Assembly (NCBI RefSeq): GCF_018449605.1
Contig: NZ_JAAVUW010000002.1
Coordinates: 603,202 to 667,201 of the forward strand
From: Luteibacter sp. dw_328
Lineage (GTDB): Bacteria; Pseudomonadota; Gammaproteobacteria; Xanthomonadales; Rhodanobacteraceae
Length of the DNA stretch: 64,000 nt
Direction: 5' to 3'
Positions 40,585 to 52,914 of this stretch are shown piece by piece (the stretch's first letter is position 1; every line of letters starts with the position of its first letter). The notes beneath the pieces were generated by a model. That model saw nothing but the letters and a program-made list of their open reading frames with translations, did no database searches and was not told the DNA's origin. Both the position numbers and the translations under genes were made by a program.

Positions 40585-42693
40585 ATGCCTGCACTTCCCG
40601 AACGCATGCAATCGGGTACGCCCTATCCCCTGGGCGCCACCTGCGACGGCATGGGTACCAACTTCGCCGTGTTCTCCGCACATGCGGAGCGCATCGAGTT
40701 GTGCCTGTTCGATCCCTCCGGCAAGCGGGAGATCGCGCGCTACGACCTGCCCGAGTGCACCGATGAAACGTGGCACGGCTATCTGCCGCGTGTCCGTGGT
40801 GGCACGCTCTATGGCTTTCGTGCGTACGGGCCTTACGAGCCCGAGGAGGGGCATCGGTTCAATCCGAACAAGCTGCTCCTCGATCCGTATGCGCGCCTGT
40901 TGCATGGACAGGTACGCTGGTCCGACGCCCTGCACGGTTACCGTGTTTCCTCGCCGCGTGCCGACCTTTCCTTCGACCGGCGTGACAGTGCCGCTGCCAT
41001 GCCGAAGGCCGTGGTGGTCGATGAGCCCATGCACTGGACCGGCGGCAACCGGCCGCACACGCCGTGGAATGAGACCATCATCTACGAGACGCATTTGCGG
41101 GGTTTCACGCGCACGCTGAAGCGTATTCGCCAGAACGAGCGGGGCACTTTCATCGCCCTCGCCGATCCCTACGTGATCGACTACCTGGTCAAACTCGGCA
41201 TCACCGCGGTGGAGCTCTTGCCCGTGCACGCCTTCGTGCAGGACCGCCGCCTCACCGAGATGAAGCTGCGTAATTACTGGGGCTACAACACGCTGGCCTT
41301 CTTCGCGCCCGAGCCGGGCTACATGGCCGAAGGTGCGCTCAACGAGATACGCGCCGCGGTGCAGGCATTGCATGCAGCGGGCATCGAAGTGATTCTCGAC
41401 GTGGTCTACAACCACACCTGCGAGGGCAGCGAGCTGGGTACGACGATGTCCTTCCGTGGCCTGGACAACAAGAGCTACTACCGTCTGATGCCGGACAATC
41501 CACGCTACTGCATCAACGACACCGGTACCGGCAACACGGTCAACACGGCCCACCCGCGGGTGATCCAGCTGGTGATGGATTCGCTGCGCTACTGGGTACA
41601 GACCTTCCACATCGACGGCTTCCGTTTCGATCTCGGCGTGAGCCTGGGTCGCGAGGAGCAAGGATTCGATCCCTGTTGCGGCCTGTTCGATGCGATGCGC
41701 CAGGATCCCGTGCTAGCCAACGTGAAATTGATCTCGGAGCCGTGGGACATCGGCCCCGGGGGTTATCAGCTGGGTAATCATCCGCCGGGTTTCGCCGAGT
41801 GGAACGGCCAGTTCCGCGACGACATCCGTAAGTTCTGGAAGGGCGATTCGAACATGCGCGGTATTCTTGCCGGCCGGCTCCAGGCATCGGGCGAACTGTT
41901 CGATCACCAGCGGCGAAAGCCCTGGGCCTCGGTGAACTTCGTGACCGCGCACGACGGCTTCACGCTGGAAGACCTGGTCAGCTACAACGACAAGCACAAC
42001 GATGCCAATGGCGAAGAAAATCGCGATGGCGGCAACGATAACGAGAGCTACAATCACGGCGTCGAAGGCCCGAGCGACGATCCGGCCATTCGGATACCGC
42101 GCGAGCGCGTGAAGCGCGCCATGCTGGCGACCATGTTCTTCTCGCACGGTACGCCCATGTTGCTGGGCGGCGACGAGTTCGGTCGTACGCAACAGGGCAA
42201 CAACAATGCGTATTGCCAGGACAACGAGCTGTCGTGGTACGACTGGAAGCTCGCCACGTCGGAGCAGGGCAGGGAACTCACCGACTTCGTTGCCCGGCTG
42301 TCACGCCTGCGCGAACAGCATCCTACGTTGCGCGCGGCGCATTTCCTGCGTGGCGATACCGAAGTGGCGCCGGGCATGCGCGAGGTGGCGTGGTTCGACG
42401 AGAGCGGCGCGGAGATGACCCAGGAAACCTGGGGTTATACCGAAGGTCGCCTCCTTGCCCTGCGCCGTGCCCAGGCGTACGGCGAGAAGCGCGCCGACGT
42501 GACCCTCGTGTTGATCAACGCGACGCCCGAAACCCACGTGTTCCATCTACCGGCACCGGCGGTCAGCTGGCGGATGCGCTGCAATAGTGCGTCGCCTGGC
42601 GCAACCGAGGTCGCGTGGACCGATTCGACCATTGCGGTCGAAGGGCACAGCGTCATCCTGCTCGGCTCGATCGTCCGGACGGAACCGGCATGA
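40585..42693 (+). CDS. glgX: Glycogen debranching enzyme GlgX
   Basis: Isoamylase-type enzyme that removes short branches from glucan. 702 residues. The N-terminal CBM48 domain (YPLGATCDGMGTNFAVFSAHAERIELCLFD) is typical of the family. The catalytic barrel has GFRFDLGVSLGRE (Asp, about 348), LISEPWDIGPGGYQ (Glu, about 383) and TAHDGFTLEDLVSYNDKHN. It supplies unbranched maltodextrins to TreY and MalQ. It follows glgB by 11 bases, and its stop overlaps treZ (ATGA). Confidence 0.97.
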   Translation: MPALPERMQSGTPYPLGATCDGMGTNFAVFSAHAERIELCLFDPSGKREIARYDLPECTDETWHGYLPRVRGGTLYGFRAYGPYEPEEGHRFNPNKLLLDPYARLLHGQVRWSDALHGYRVSSPRADLSFDRRDSAAAMPKAVVVDEPMHWTGGNRPHTPWNETIIYETHLRGFTRTLKRIRQNERGTFIALADPYVIDYLVKLGITAVELLPVHAFVQDRRLTEMKLRNYWGYNTLAFFAPEPGYMAEGALNEIRAAVQALHAAGIEVILDVVYNHTCEGSELGTTMSFRGLDNKSYYRLMPDNPRYCINDTGTGNTVNTAHPRVIQLVMDSLRYWVQTFHIDGFRFDLGVSLGREEQGFDPCCGLFDAMRQDPVLANVKLISEPWDIGPGGYQLGNHPPGFAEWNGQFRDDIRKFWKGDSNMRGILAGRLQASGELFDHQRRKPWASVNFVTAHDGFTLEDLVSYNDKHNDANGEENRDGGNDNESYNHGVEGPSDDPAIRIPRERVKRAMLATMFFSHGTPMLLGGDEFGRTQQGNNNAYCQDNELSWYDWKLATSEQGRELTDFVARLSRLREQHPTLRAAHFLRGDTEVAPGMREVAWFDESGAEMTQETWGYTEGRLLALRRAQAYGEKRADVTLVLINATPETHVFHLPAPAVSWRMRCNSASPGATEVAWTDSTIAVEGHSVILLGSIVRTEPA

Positions 42694-44441
42694 GCGCCCG
42701 CTTCGTGCATGCGATGCCCTATGGCGCGCGATCGCTGGGCGATGGGAACACCCGTTTCCGGCTCTGGGCCCCCGATCTGGACGCGGTGTCGCTCGAGTGC
42801 GACACCGGCCATACGGCGCCCATGCGGTCGCTTGACGATGGTTGGTTCGAATGCATCTGCCCGGCCGAGATAGGCGTGGGTTATCGCTTCCGGATCAATG
42901 CGTCGTTGGCCGTGCCCGACCCCGCGTCGAGGCGCCAGCGTGGCGGCGATGTGCATGGCTATAGCATCGTCACCGATCCTCTTGCCTTCGAATGGCGCAA
43001 TACGGCGTGGAACGGAAGGCCCTGGCGCGAAACAGTGATCTACGAGCTCCATGTGGGCGTGCTCGGGGGATTTCATGGCGTCGAGATGATCCTTCCGCAC
43101 CTGGTGTCGCTGGGCGTCACGGCGATCGAACTCATGCCTATCGCCCAGTTTCCCGGCGAGCGCAACTGGGGCTACGACGGTGTGCTTCCGTATGCGCCGG
43201 CGGACGCTTACGGTTCGCCGGAAGATCTCAAGGCCATGATCGACACGGCGCACGATCTCGGTCTGATGGTCTTCCTCGACGTGGTCTACAACCATTTCGG
43301 GCCCGATGGGAATTATCTGGGCGCCTATGCCTCGCGATTTTTCGACGAGGGCGTGCACACGCCCTGGGGTGCCGCGATCGGTGTCTCATCGCCGCAGGTC
43401 GGCGACTACTTCGTTCACAACGCGCTTTACTGGATCCAGGAGTTTCGCTTCGACGGCCTGCGTTTCGACGCCGTCCACGCGATCGGTAATCCCGGCTGGC
43501 TGTCGTCGCTGGCAAGCCGCGTCCACGCCGCCGTCGGACCGGATCGCCATGTGCACCTGATCCTCGAGAACGAGGCCAACCAGGCCAACTTGCTTGGCCG
43601 CGGGCGCTTCGACGCGCAGTGGAACGACGACTTCCACAACGCGCTGCACGTCCTGCTCACGGACGAGGGCGAGGGTTATTACGCTCACTACCAAGCGCCG
43701 ATGGACAAGCTACTGAGGACGTTGCGCGAAGGCTTCGCCTACCAGGGCGAGTTGATGGGGGCACGTCGCCGCGGCGAACCGAGTGGGCACCTGGCGCCGT
43801 CGCGCTTCGTAAACTTTCTGCAGAACCATGACCAGGTCGGCAACCGCGCCTTCGGCGAGCGCCTGACGACGCTGATCGATCCCGCCACGATGGAAGCGGC
43901 ACTGGCGCTGCTCTTGCTTGCCCCCTTCGTGCCGATGCTTTTCATGGGTGAGGAGTGGGCGAGTCGAACACCGTTCCTGTATTTCACCGATTTCAGCGAC
44001 GACGAACTTCGTGACGCGGTGCGTGACGGCCGTCGCAAGGAGTTTGCGGCGTTCACCCGTTTCGGAGGCGAGGACATTCCCGATCCGAACGAGTACGACA
44101 CGTTCACCGCGTCGATTCCGGAGCGCGATATCGCGCACGGTGAGCATCGACGCCTGTTTATCCGTGACCTGATTGCGCTGCGCCACAAATATGTGGCGCC
44201 CTACATCGACGACGCACGTAGCCTCGGCGCGATGCCTCTGGGCGAGCACGCCCTCAAGGCGTCGTGGTCGCTCGGCGGCCAGGTTCTGACCGTCTTCGTC
44301 AACCTCGGCAACACCGACGTCACCATCGCGCAGCCACCATCGCCCTCGGCGGCGTGGTTGCATGGCGACGCCGCCGAGATTGCCTCTGTATCGCGCGGCC
44401 TGCTTCCGGCACGCCGCACCGTTGCCTGCCTGGAGTCCTGA
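42690..44441 (+). CDS. treZ: Malto-oligosyltrehalose trehalohydrolase
   Basis: Cleaves trehalose from the end of maltooligosyl-trehalose produced by TreY. 583 residues. N-terminal carbohydrate-binding domain (TRFRLWAPDLDAVSLEC), then a GH13_10 barrel with GLRFDAVHAIGNPGW (Asp, about 258), LILENEANQANLL (Glu, about 292) and LQNHDQVGNRAFGERL (about 378). The frame is open to 42615 inside glgX, but the ATG at 42690 overlaps the glgX stop. Confidence 0.95.
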   Translation: MSARFVHAMPYGARSLGDGNTRFRLWAPDLDAVSLECDTGHTAPMRSLDDGWFECICPAEIGVGYRFRINASLAVPDPASRRQRGGDVHGYSIVTDPLAFEWRNTAWNGRPWRETVIYELHVGVLGGFHGVEMILPHLVSLGVTAIELMPIAQFPGERNWGYDGVLPYAPADAYGSPEDLKAMIDTAHDLGLMVFLDVVYNHFGPDGNYLGAYASRFFDEGVHTPWGAAIGVSSPQVGDYFVHNALYWIQEFRFDGLRFDAVHAIGNPGWLSSLASRVHAAVGPDRHVHLILENEANQANLLGRGRFDAQWNDDFHNALHVLLTDEGEGYYAHYQAPMDKLLRTLREGFAYQGELMGARRRGEPSGHLAPSRFVNFLQNHDQVGNRAFGERLTTLIDPATMEAALALLLLAPFVPMLFMGEEWASRTPFLYFTDFSDDELRDAVRDGRRKEFAAFTRFGGEDIPDPNEYDTFTASIPERDIAHGEHRRLFIRDLIALRHKYVAPYIDDARSLGAMPLGEHALKASWSLGGQVLTVFVNLGNTDVTIAQPPSPSAAWLHGDAAEIASVSRGLLPARRTVACLES

Positions 44442-44444
44442 GCC

Positions 44445-46519
44445 GTGAACGCCCCCCTCGACGATCGTCTCGCCCTGCTAGCGGAACAGGCCGGCGTAGA
44501 CGTGTATTGGCGCGACGCGCTGGATCGTCCGCAGTCCACGCCGGCCGACACGTTGCGCGCCGTCCTGCGCGCCCTGGATCTTCCGGCGGATAACGCCGAC
44601 GACATCGAGGCGAGCCTGCAGCGCATCGAACAGGAGCGTACGGGCCGGCAACCCCCGCGCCTGGTGACCGCTGAAGCTGGCGACCGCTTTGCCTTGCCTG
44701 TCGCTCCCCGCGGACGCGTGTGGAAGCTGCTCGCCGACGACGGTAGCCTCGTCAGCGAAGGCCAGTTGCCTTCCGGCCACGGCCAGTTGGATGCGCCCTC
44801 TATTCCCGGTTATTACACGTTGTTCCTCGACGAAGACGAAGTCACGCTTGCCGTCGCGCCGCCGCGTACCTTCGGCATCGCCGACATCGCCGCGGCGCGT
44901 CGCCCGTGGGGTGTGGCCGTGCAGATGTCGAGCCTGCGTCGCCCGGGCGATGGCGGCATCGGTGATTTCACTGCGCTCGAGGCCTGTGCGAAGGCCGCGG
45001 CGGAGAAGGGCGCGGACGCACTGGCGATCAGTCCACTGCATGCATTGTTTGCCGCGGCGCCGGAGCGATACAGTCCCTATGCGCCGTCGAGTCGGTTGTT
45101 CCTCAATGGCCTCTACGTCGACCCGGTGCGAACCAGCGGCGAGCAAACCGTGCGTGCCGTGATCGACACGCACAACCTGCGCCAGGAACTTGCCGAACTG
45201 GAATGGTTGGACCTGATCGACTGGCCTCGCGCTGCGCGTGCCAGGATGACTATCCTGCGCTCGCTCTTCGAATCGGCCTCGGTCGACCTCGCCCATTCCG
45301 AACGCTTCGGTGCGTTCCGCCGCGCTCAGGGCGAGCCGCTGGAACGGCATGCCAGGTTCGAGGCCCTGCATGCCGACTTCAGTGCGCACGGTCGTCCCGG
45401 CGGCTGGCAGGGTTGGCCTGCGGCGTACCACGACCCTGCGAGTCGCGAGGTGGCCGCGTTTGCTCGCGAGCATTCGCGGGAGGTGGGTTTCCACGCATGG
45501 TTGCAATGGCTCGCTACTCAGGGACTCGAAGGCGCGCAGAAGGCAGCGCGCGATGCCGGCATGGCCATCGGTCTCGTCGCCGATCTTGCTGTCGGTGCCG
45601 ACTCGGGCGGCAGTCATGCCTGGGCCCACCAGGCCGAGGTGCTCAAGGGGCTTTCCGTCGGCGCGCCGCCGGATGCACTCAATCGTCTGGGCCAGGACTG
45701 GGGGCTCACCACGTTTTCGCCGCGCGGCCTGCGCGATACCGGTTTCAAGGGTTTCATCGGCATGCTTCGTGCGGCACTCGCCCACGCCGGTGGCGTCCGT
45801 ATCGATCATGTGCTCGGCCTGAAGCGCCTGTGGATGGTGCCCCATGGCGCCGGTGCCACCGAGGGTGCGTACGTGCGCTATCCGTTGACGGACATGCTGC
45901 GGCTCATCGCACTCGAATCGCACCTGCATCGCGCCATCGTGATCGGCGAGGACCTCGGTACGGTGCCGGCCGATTTCCGCCAGGCGATCGGCGACAAGGG
46001 CGTGCTCGGCATTCGCGTGCTCTGGTTCGAGCGCGCGGCGGATGGCGGCTTCGTCTCGCCGCTCGAATGGTCGGAGAAGGCCATGGCGACGACCAGCACG
46101 CACGATGTGCCCACCGTGGCCGGCTGGTGGAGTGGCCGCGACGTGGAGTGGCGGAAGAAGACCGGTCTCGACGATCCTGCGGTGGACGAGAACCTGCAGC
46201 GCGAGCGCGAGCGGGTGCTTCTGTGGCGTGCCATGTGCGCGTCGGGGTCGGCGTGGAATGAAGATGCGCCGCCGGGGCTGGACGACATCTCCCCCGTGGT
46301 CGTGGCAGCGGCGAAACACGTGGCGCAAGCGCCCGCGCCGCTGGTGATCTATCCGGTGGAGGACATCCTCGGACTGCACGAGCAGCCGAACCTTCCGGGC
46401 CCGACCGACGCAATCCATCCGAACTGGCGGCGCCGTATGCCTGACTCGTCTTCGCGCCTTTTCGACGGGCCGATCGCTCACGCCGTTTGCGATGTGATCG
46501 ACAAGACGCGGAACCGCAC

Positions 46520-46523
<4 letters not shown>
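44445..46523 (+). CDS. malQ: 4-alpha-glucanotransferase (amylomaltase)
   Basis: Disproportionates maltodextrins, joining short chains and releasing glucose. 692 residues, GTG start three bases after treZ. GH77 catalytic motifs: GGVRIDHVLGLKRLWMVP (nucleophile Asp, about 452), VIGEDLGTVP (Glu, about 500) and STHDVPTVAGWW (about 550). An N-terminal domain of about 140 residues (LAEQAGVDVYWRDALDRPQ) is as in the long proteobacterial MalQ. It recycles the short products of GlgX and TreZ. The stop overlaps treY. Confidence 0.95.
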
Positions 46524-49132
<2,609 letters not shown>

Positions 49133-49149
49133 GCGCCGCCGGACGGCCC

Positions 49150-49410
49150 TCAGCCTCCCAGGGAGCGCACCAGGCCGATGTACTGTTGCATCGCCGTTTC
49201 CTGGGGCGTGCCGGCCAGCTTCACCCATGCCTCGTACTTCGCCGTGCCGACGAAATCGAAGAATCCTGGCTTCTCGCCGTGGAAGTCACCCTCGGAGCCC
49301 TGCTTGTAAAGGGCGTAGATGCGCAACAGGGTGTCGTTGTCCGGTCGGTGGCCGAGGCGGGTTATATCCAGCGAAGCCTGCTCGAACTGGCTCTGGAGGT
49401 CGTCGGACAT
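49150..49410 (-). CDS. Acyl-CoA-binding protein
   Basis: 86 residues, the full four-helix ACBP fold. The conserved ligand residues are in LLRIYALYKQGSEGDFHGEKPGFFDFVGTAKYEAWVKLAG (YALYKQ, then GEKPGFFDFVGKAKW-type). It binds medium- and long-chain acyl-CoA in the cytoplasm as a carrier or buffer. The frame is open to 49509, but ATG 49410 starts exactly at the family N-terminus. Convergent with treY (17 bases apart) and divergent from cmk. Confidence 0.92.
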   Translation of the reverse strand: MSDDLQSQFEQASLDITRLGHRPDNDTLLRIYALYKQGSEGDFHGEKPGFFDFVGTAKYEAWVKLAGTPQETAMQQYIGLVRSLGG

Positions 49411-49534
49411 GGAGCTGGTAACCCGCGGGTGTGGAACGATGGGGGCTTGTAGCACGCGTTCGCGAAAGCTGTCCATGGGACCAATTCGCCTGCCATGACG
49501 AGATATCATGCGGGTTTCGCAAGAGAGCTATCCC

Positions 49535-50215
49535 ATGCCCCATTCGGCTGTCGCCCCTGTCCTGACCATCGACGGCCCCTCGGGCTCCGGCAAGGGCACC
49601 ATCAGCCGTCTGGTCGCCGAGAAGCTCGGCTGGCACCTGCTCGATTCCGGCGCGCTCTACCGGGCGGTGGGCTATGCGGCGGCCGAGGAGGGCATCGACC
49701 TTTCCGATGTCGACGCGGTCACGCGATGCGCCCAGACCGTCAAGATCCGCTTCCGGGCCAGTCCGGACCATAGTGAGACCCACATCCTGGTCAATGGCCA
49801 CGACGCCACGGACGAGCTGCGTACGGAGACCGCCGGCGCCGCCGCGTCGGCCATCGCGGTGATCCCTTCCGTCCGCCAGGCCCTGGTGGACATGCAGTTG
49901 GGCTTTCGCAAGGGTCCTGGCCTGGTGGCCGACGGTCGCGATATGGGGACGGTGATTTTCCCCGATGCCGCCCACAAGGTATTCCTGACCGCCAGTGCCT
50001 CCGAGCGTGCGAAAAGACGCTATAAGCAGTTGAAGGATAAGGGTCTGAGCGTTACACTTGCAGGCCTCCAGCGAGAAATCGAGGCGCGCGACGAGCGGGA
50101 TGCGTCGCGCCCCGTTGCCCCGTTGAAGCCCGCCGAAGGCGCCGTGGTGATCGATACCACCGGCATGCCGATCGAGGTGGTGGTGGCAAAAGTATTCGCC
50201 GTGGTGCGTCCGTAA
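49535..50215 (+). CDS. cmk: Cytidylate kinase
   Basis: Phosphorylates CMP and dCMP. 226 residues, as in E. coli. P-loop [19 protein letters not shown] near the N-terminus, [14 protein letters not shown] for the NMP-binding region, [13 protein letters not shown], and a lid with RAKRRYKQL. The frame is open from 49508; the ATG at 49535 gives the standard N-terminus. rpsA follows after 169 bases, the arrangement common to most gammaproteobacteria. Confidence 0.96.
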   Translation: MPHSAVAPVLTIDGPSGSGKGTISRLVAEKLGWHLLDSGALYRAVGYAAAEEGIDLSDVDAVTRCAQTVKIRFRASPDHSETHILVNGHDATDELRTETAGAAASAIAVIPSVRQALVDMQLGFRKGPGLVADGRDMGTVIFPDAAHKVFLTASASERAKRRYKQLKDKGLSVTLAGLQREIEARDERDASRPVAPLKPAEGAVVIDTTGMPIEVVVAKVFAVVRP

Positions 50216-50299
50216 GGCGCATCCGGCACAACGCTCGCGCAGTGTGCGCGGGTTCTTGGCAACGGCACGGGGCGGTCCCATCTGGGATTGCTCGATGTG

Positions 50300-50314
50300 C
50301 CCACAACCGGTGGG
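50300..50314 (+). promoter_or_regulatory. Hairpin in the rpsA leader
   Basis: CCCAC-AACCG-GTGGG within the 169-base cmk-rpsA gap. Ribosomal protein S1 represses its own mRNA through structured leaders in gammaproteobacteria, so this gap is where such an operator would be. Only this hairpin is clear by eye. Confidence 0.35.
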
Positions 50315-50384
50315 TCCCCTGTCCGCACGCGTTAAAGAATGTACGCAGGCGCCGGGTACGACCTTTCATAACCCTGGAATCAAC

Positions 50385-52058
50385 ATGACTGAAAGTTTTG
50401 CCGAACTGTTTGAACAGAGCCAGCAGGCTATTTCCAAGCTGAAGCCCGGCTCCATCGTCACCGGTATCGTTGTGGAAATCCGCAACGACGTGGTGGTGAT
50501 CAACGCCGGCCTGAAGAGCGAAGGCATCGTCCCGATCGAGCAGTTCCGGGATGAAGCAGGCGTACTGGAAGTGGAAGTGGGCGACGAGGTCAAGGTCGCG
50601 CTCGACGCGCTCGAAGACGGCTTCGGCGAGACCAAGCTCTCCCGTGAGAAGGCCAAGCGTTCGATGGTGTGGGACGACCTCGAGCAGGCGTTCGACAAGG
50701 AAGAGACCATCACCGGCAAGATCTCCGGCAAGGTCAAGGGCGGCTTCACGGTCGACATCAAGGACGTCCGCGCATTCCTGCCGGGCTCCCTGGTCGACGT
50801 GCGTCCGGTCCGTGACCCGGTTTACCTCGAAGGCAAAGACCTCGAGTTCAAGATCATCAAGCTTGATCGCAAGCGCAACAACGTCGTCGTCAGCCGCCGC
50901 GCGGTTGTCGAGACCGAGTTCTCGGAAGAGCGCGAGAAGCTGCTCGAGCGCCTGACGGAAGGTGCGGTCGTGAAGGGTGTCGTCAAGAACCTGACCGATT
51001 ACGGCGCATTCGTCGACCTCGGCGGCATCGATGGCCTGCTGCACATCACCGACATGGCGTGGAAGCGCGTGCGTCACCCGTCCGAAGTCGTGAACGTTGG
51101 CGACGAGCTGGACGTTCGCGTGCTGAAGTACGACCGCGAGCGCAACCGCGTTTCGCTCGGCCTCAAGCAGCTCGGCGACGACCCGTGGGTCGCTATCGCC
51201 CGCCGCTATCCGGTCGGCAGCCGTCTGTTCGGCAAGGTCTCCAACGTTACCGATTACGGTTGCTTCGTTGAGATCGAGCCGGGCGTCGAAGGCCTCGTGC
51301 ACGTTTCGGAAATGGATTGGACCAACAAGAACGTCAACCCGGCCAAGGTCGTACAGGTCGGTGACGAGACGGAAGTCATGGTCCTCGACGTGGATGAAGA
51401 GCGTCGTCGTATCTCCCTCGGTATCAAGCAGACCCGCTCGAACCCGTGGGAAGCGTTTGCCGCCATGCACAAGAAGGGCGACAAGGTTTCCGGTCAGATC
51501 AAGTCGATCACCGATTTCGGTATCTTCATCGGTCTGGACGGCGGCATCGATGGTCTCGTCCACCTGTCCGACATCTCCTGGCAGGCCTCGGGTGAAGACC
51601 TCGTCCGCAACTTCAAGAAGGGCGACGAAGTTGAAGCCGTGGTTCTCGCGGTCGATCCGGAGCGTGAGCGCATCTCCCTCGGCATCAAGCAGATGGAGCA
51701 GGATCCGTTCGGTCAGTTCATGGCCTCGAATCCGCGCGGCACGATCCTCAACGGTACCGTCCGCGAAGTCGACGCCAAGGGTGCGGTGATCGATCTCGGC
51801 GAAGGTGTCGAGGGTTACATCCGTGCGAACGACATCGCCAAGGAACGCGTCGACGACGCCACGCAGTACCTGAAGGTTGGCGACGCCGTCGAGGCGAAGT
51901 TCACCGGCATGGACCGCAAGGGCCGTCAGCTGCAGCTTTCCATCCGCGCCAAGGACGAGGAAGACGTGGCCGATGCCATGGCTGACTACGCTTCGGCCGC
52001 TGGTGGCACGACCAAGCTCGGTGCGCTCCTCAAAGAGCAGATGAACAAGGCCGACTAA
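50385..52058 (+). CDS. rpsA: 30S ribosomal protein S1
   Basis: Binds mRNA and the 30S subunit and starts translation of structured or weak-SD messages. 557 residues, the same length as in E. coli, with six S1 (OB-fold) repeats, e.g. [31 protein letters not shown] and [32 protein letters not shown]. Start ATG at 50385 gives [13 protein letters not shown], the family N-terminus; the frame itself is open to 50244. Confidence 0.98.
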   Translation: MTESFAELFEQSQQAISKLKPGSIVTGIVVEIRNDVVVINAGLKSEGIVPIEQFRDEAGVLEVEVGDEVKVALDALEDGFGETKLSREKAKRSMVWDDLEQAFDKEETITGKISGKVKGGFTVDIKDVRAFLPGSLVDVRPVRDPVYLEGKDLEFKIIKLDRKRNNVVVSRRAVVETEFSEEREKLLERLTEGAVVKGVVKNLTDYGAFVDLGGIDGLLHITDMAWKRVRHPSEVVNVGDELDVRVLKYDRERNRVSLGLKQLGDDPWVAIARRYPVGSRLFGKVSNVTDYGCFVEIEPGVEGLVHVSEMDWTNKNVNPAKVVQVGDETEVMVLDVDEERRRISLGIKQTRSNPWEAFAAMHKKGDKVSGQIKSITDFGIFIGLDGGIDGLVHLSDISWQASGEDLVRNFKKGDEVEAVVLAVDPERERISLGIKQMEQDPFGQFMASNPRGTILNGTVREVDAKGAVIDLGEGVEGYIRANDIAKERVDDATQYLKVGDAVEAKFTGMDRKGRQLQLSIRAKDEEDVADAMADYASAAGGTTKLGALLKEQMNKAD

Positions 52059-52065
52059 CCGTCGG

Positions 52066-52091
52066 GCGGGGGGCGGTTCGCCGCCCCCCGC
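52066..52091 (+). other. Very stable UUCG hairpin between rpsA and ihfB
   Basis: Perfect eleven-base stem GCGGGGGGCGG / CCGCCCCCCGC closed by TTCG, eight bases after the rpsA stop, with no T run. It probably protects the abundant rpsA 3' end or partly uncouples ihfB. Confidence 0.7.
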
Positions 52092-52113
52092 TTCAGCTAA
52101 AAACAGGGGACCC

Positions 52114-52413
52114 ATGACAAAGTCGGAATTGATCGAGGCGCTGGCGCGGCGCCAGACCCACCTTGCCTTTAGCGATGTGGAACTAGCCGTCAAGAGCGTG
52201 CTCGAACAGATGAGCCAGGCCCTTTCCACGGGTGAGCGCATCGAGATTCGTGGGTTCGGAAGCTTTGCGCTGCACTTCCGTCCACCGCGCATGGGGCGCA
52301 ACCCCAAGACCGGTGAGGCGGTTGCCCTTCCGGGCAAGCACGTACCGCATTTCAAACCTGGCAAGGAACTACGCGAACGCGTAAACCTGGCCGAGGAAGA
52401 CGCCGCGCTTTGA
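52114..52413 (+). CDS. ihfB: Integration host factor subunit beta
   Basis: DNA-bending protein that works as a heterodimer with IhfA in transcription, replication and recombination. 99 residues. HU/IHF fold with [17 protein letters not shown], the arm [28 protein letters not shown] and the intercalating Pro in NPKTG, then [21 protein letters not shown]. It lies between rpsA and lapA as in many gammaproteobacteria. The stop codon falls in the loop of the terminator below. Confidence 0.97.
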   Translation: MTKSELIEALARRQTHLAFSDVELAVKSVLEQMSQALSTGERIEIRGFGSFALHFRPPRMGRNPKTGEAVALPGKHVPHFKPGKELRERVNLAEEDAAL

Positions 52414-52460
52414 CGCGGCGTTTTTTTTGCTGACGAGCCCGGCTTACGCCGGGCTTTTTT
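52400..52460 (+). terminator. Double intrinsic terminator after ihfB
   Basis: Stem 1: ACGCCGCG / CGCGGCGT (52400-52421) with the ihfB stop in the loop and eight T. Stem 2: AGCCCGGC / GCCGGGCT (52436-52455) with a TTAC loop and six T. Together they separate rpsA-ihfB from lapAB. Confidence 0.92.
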
Positions 52461-52463
52461 CTA

Positions 52464-52564
52464 TTGTGGGAGCCGCTTCATCGGCGACCCCGCAGCAGCG
52501 GGCACGCTCGACGCAACCTTCAGTCGCGCGGCGAGCACCTATCGCCGATGAATCGGCTCCTACA
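52464..52564. repeat. BIME: two inverted REP copies
   Basis: Left REP 52464-52491 (core CCGCTTCATCGG, which is not perfectly self-paired) and inverted REP 52541-52564 (core CCGATGAATCGG). Located between the ihfB terminators and lapA. Confidence 0.75.
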
Positions 52565-52653
52565 TAGAGCACATCCCAAGGGGGTCGGCGAACCTGTACA
52601 GATCGCCAACCGCGGCGCACCATCGTGTTCAGGATTCGGGTACAGTCGCGGCT

Positions 52654-52914
52654 ATGCGCCTCATTACCATCCTCTTTCTTCTGTTGTTCGTCGCCGCCGG
52701 TATCGTCTTCGGCGCGCTGAATGCCGATCTCGTGCCGTTCGACCTCGGCTTTGCCCGACTGTCCCTGCCCAAGGGCGGAGCGATGCTCGCGGCGGTCCTG
52801 GTGGGTTGGGTCCTCGGCGGCATCACCGCCTGGCTCGGCACCTCCTTCGCACAGCGGCGCAAACGCCGTGGCGAACGCAGCGATCGCAAGGTAGCCAACG
52901 CGACGACCGCATGA
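52654..52914 (+). CDS. lapA: LapA-family membrane protein
   Basis: 86 residues with two membrane helices (LITILFLLLFVAAGIVFGALN and GGAMLAAVLVGWVLGGITAWLG) and a basic C-terminus, the DUF1049/LapA layout. It partners LapB in tuning LPS synthesis by controlling degradation of LpxC through FtsH. The stop overlaps lapB (ATGA). Confidence 0.9.
   Translation: MRLITILFLLLFVAAGIVFGALNADLVPFDLGFARLSLPKGGAMLAAVLVGWVLGGITAWLGTSFAQRRKRRGERSDRKVANATTA

Noticed and set aside
50052..52364. 770-residue minus-strand open frame under rpsA
   Set aside because: Antisense shadow of rpsA; its repeated pattern mirrors the S1 repeats.
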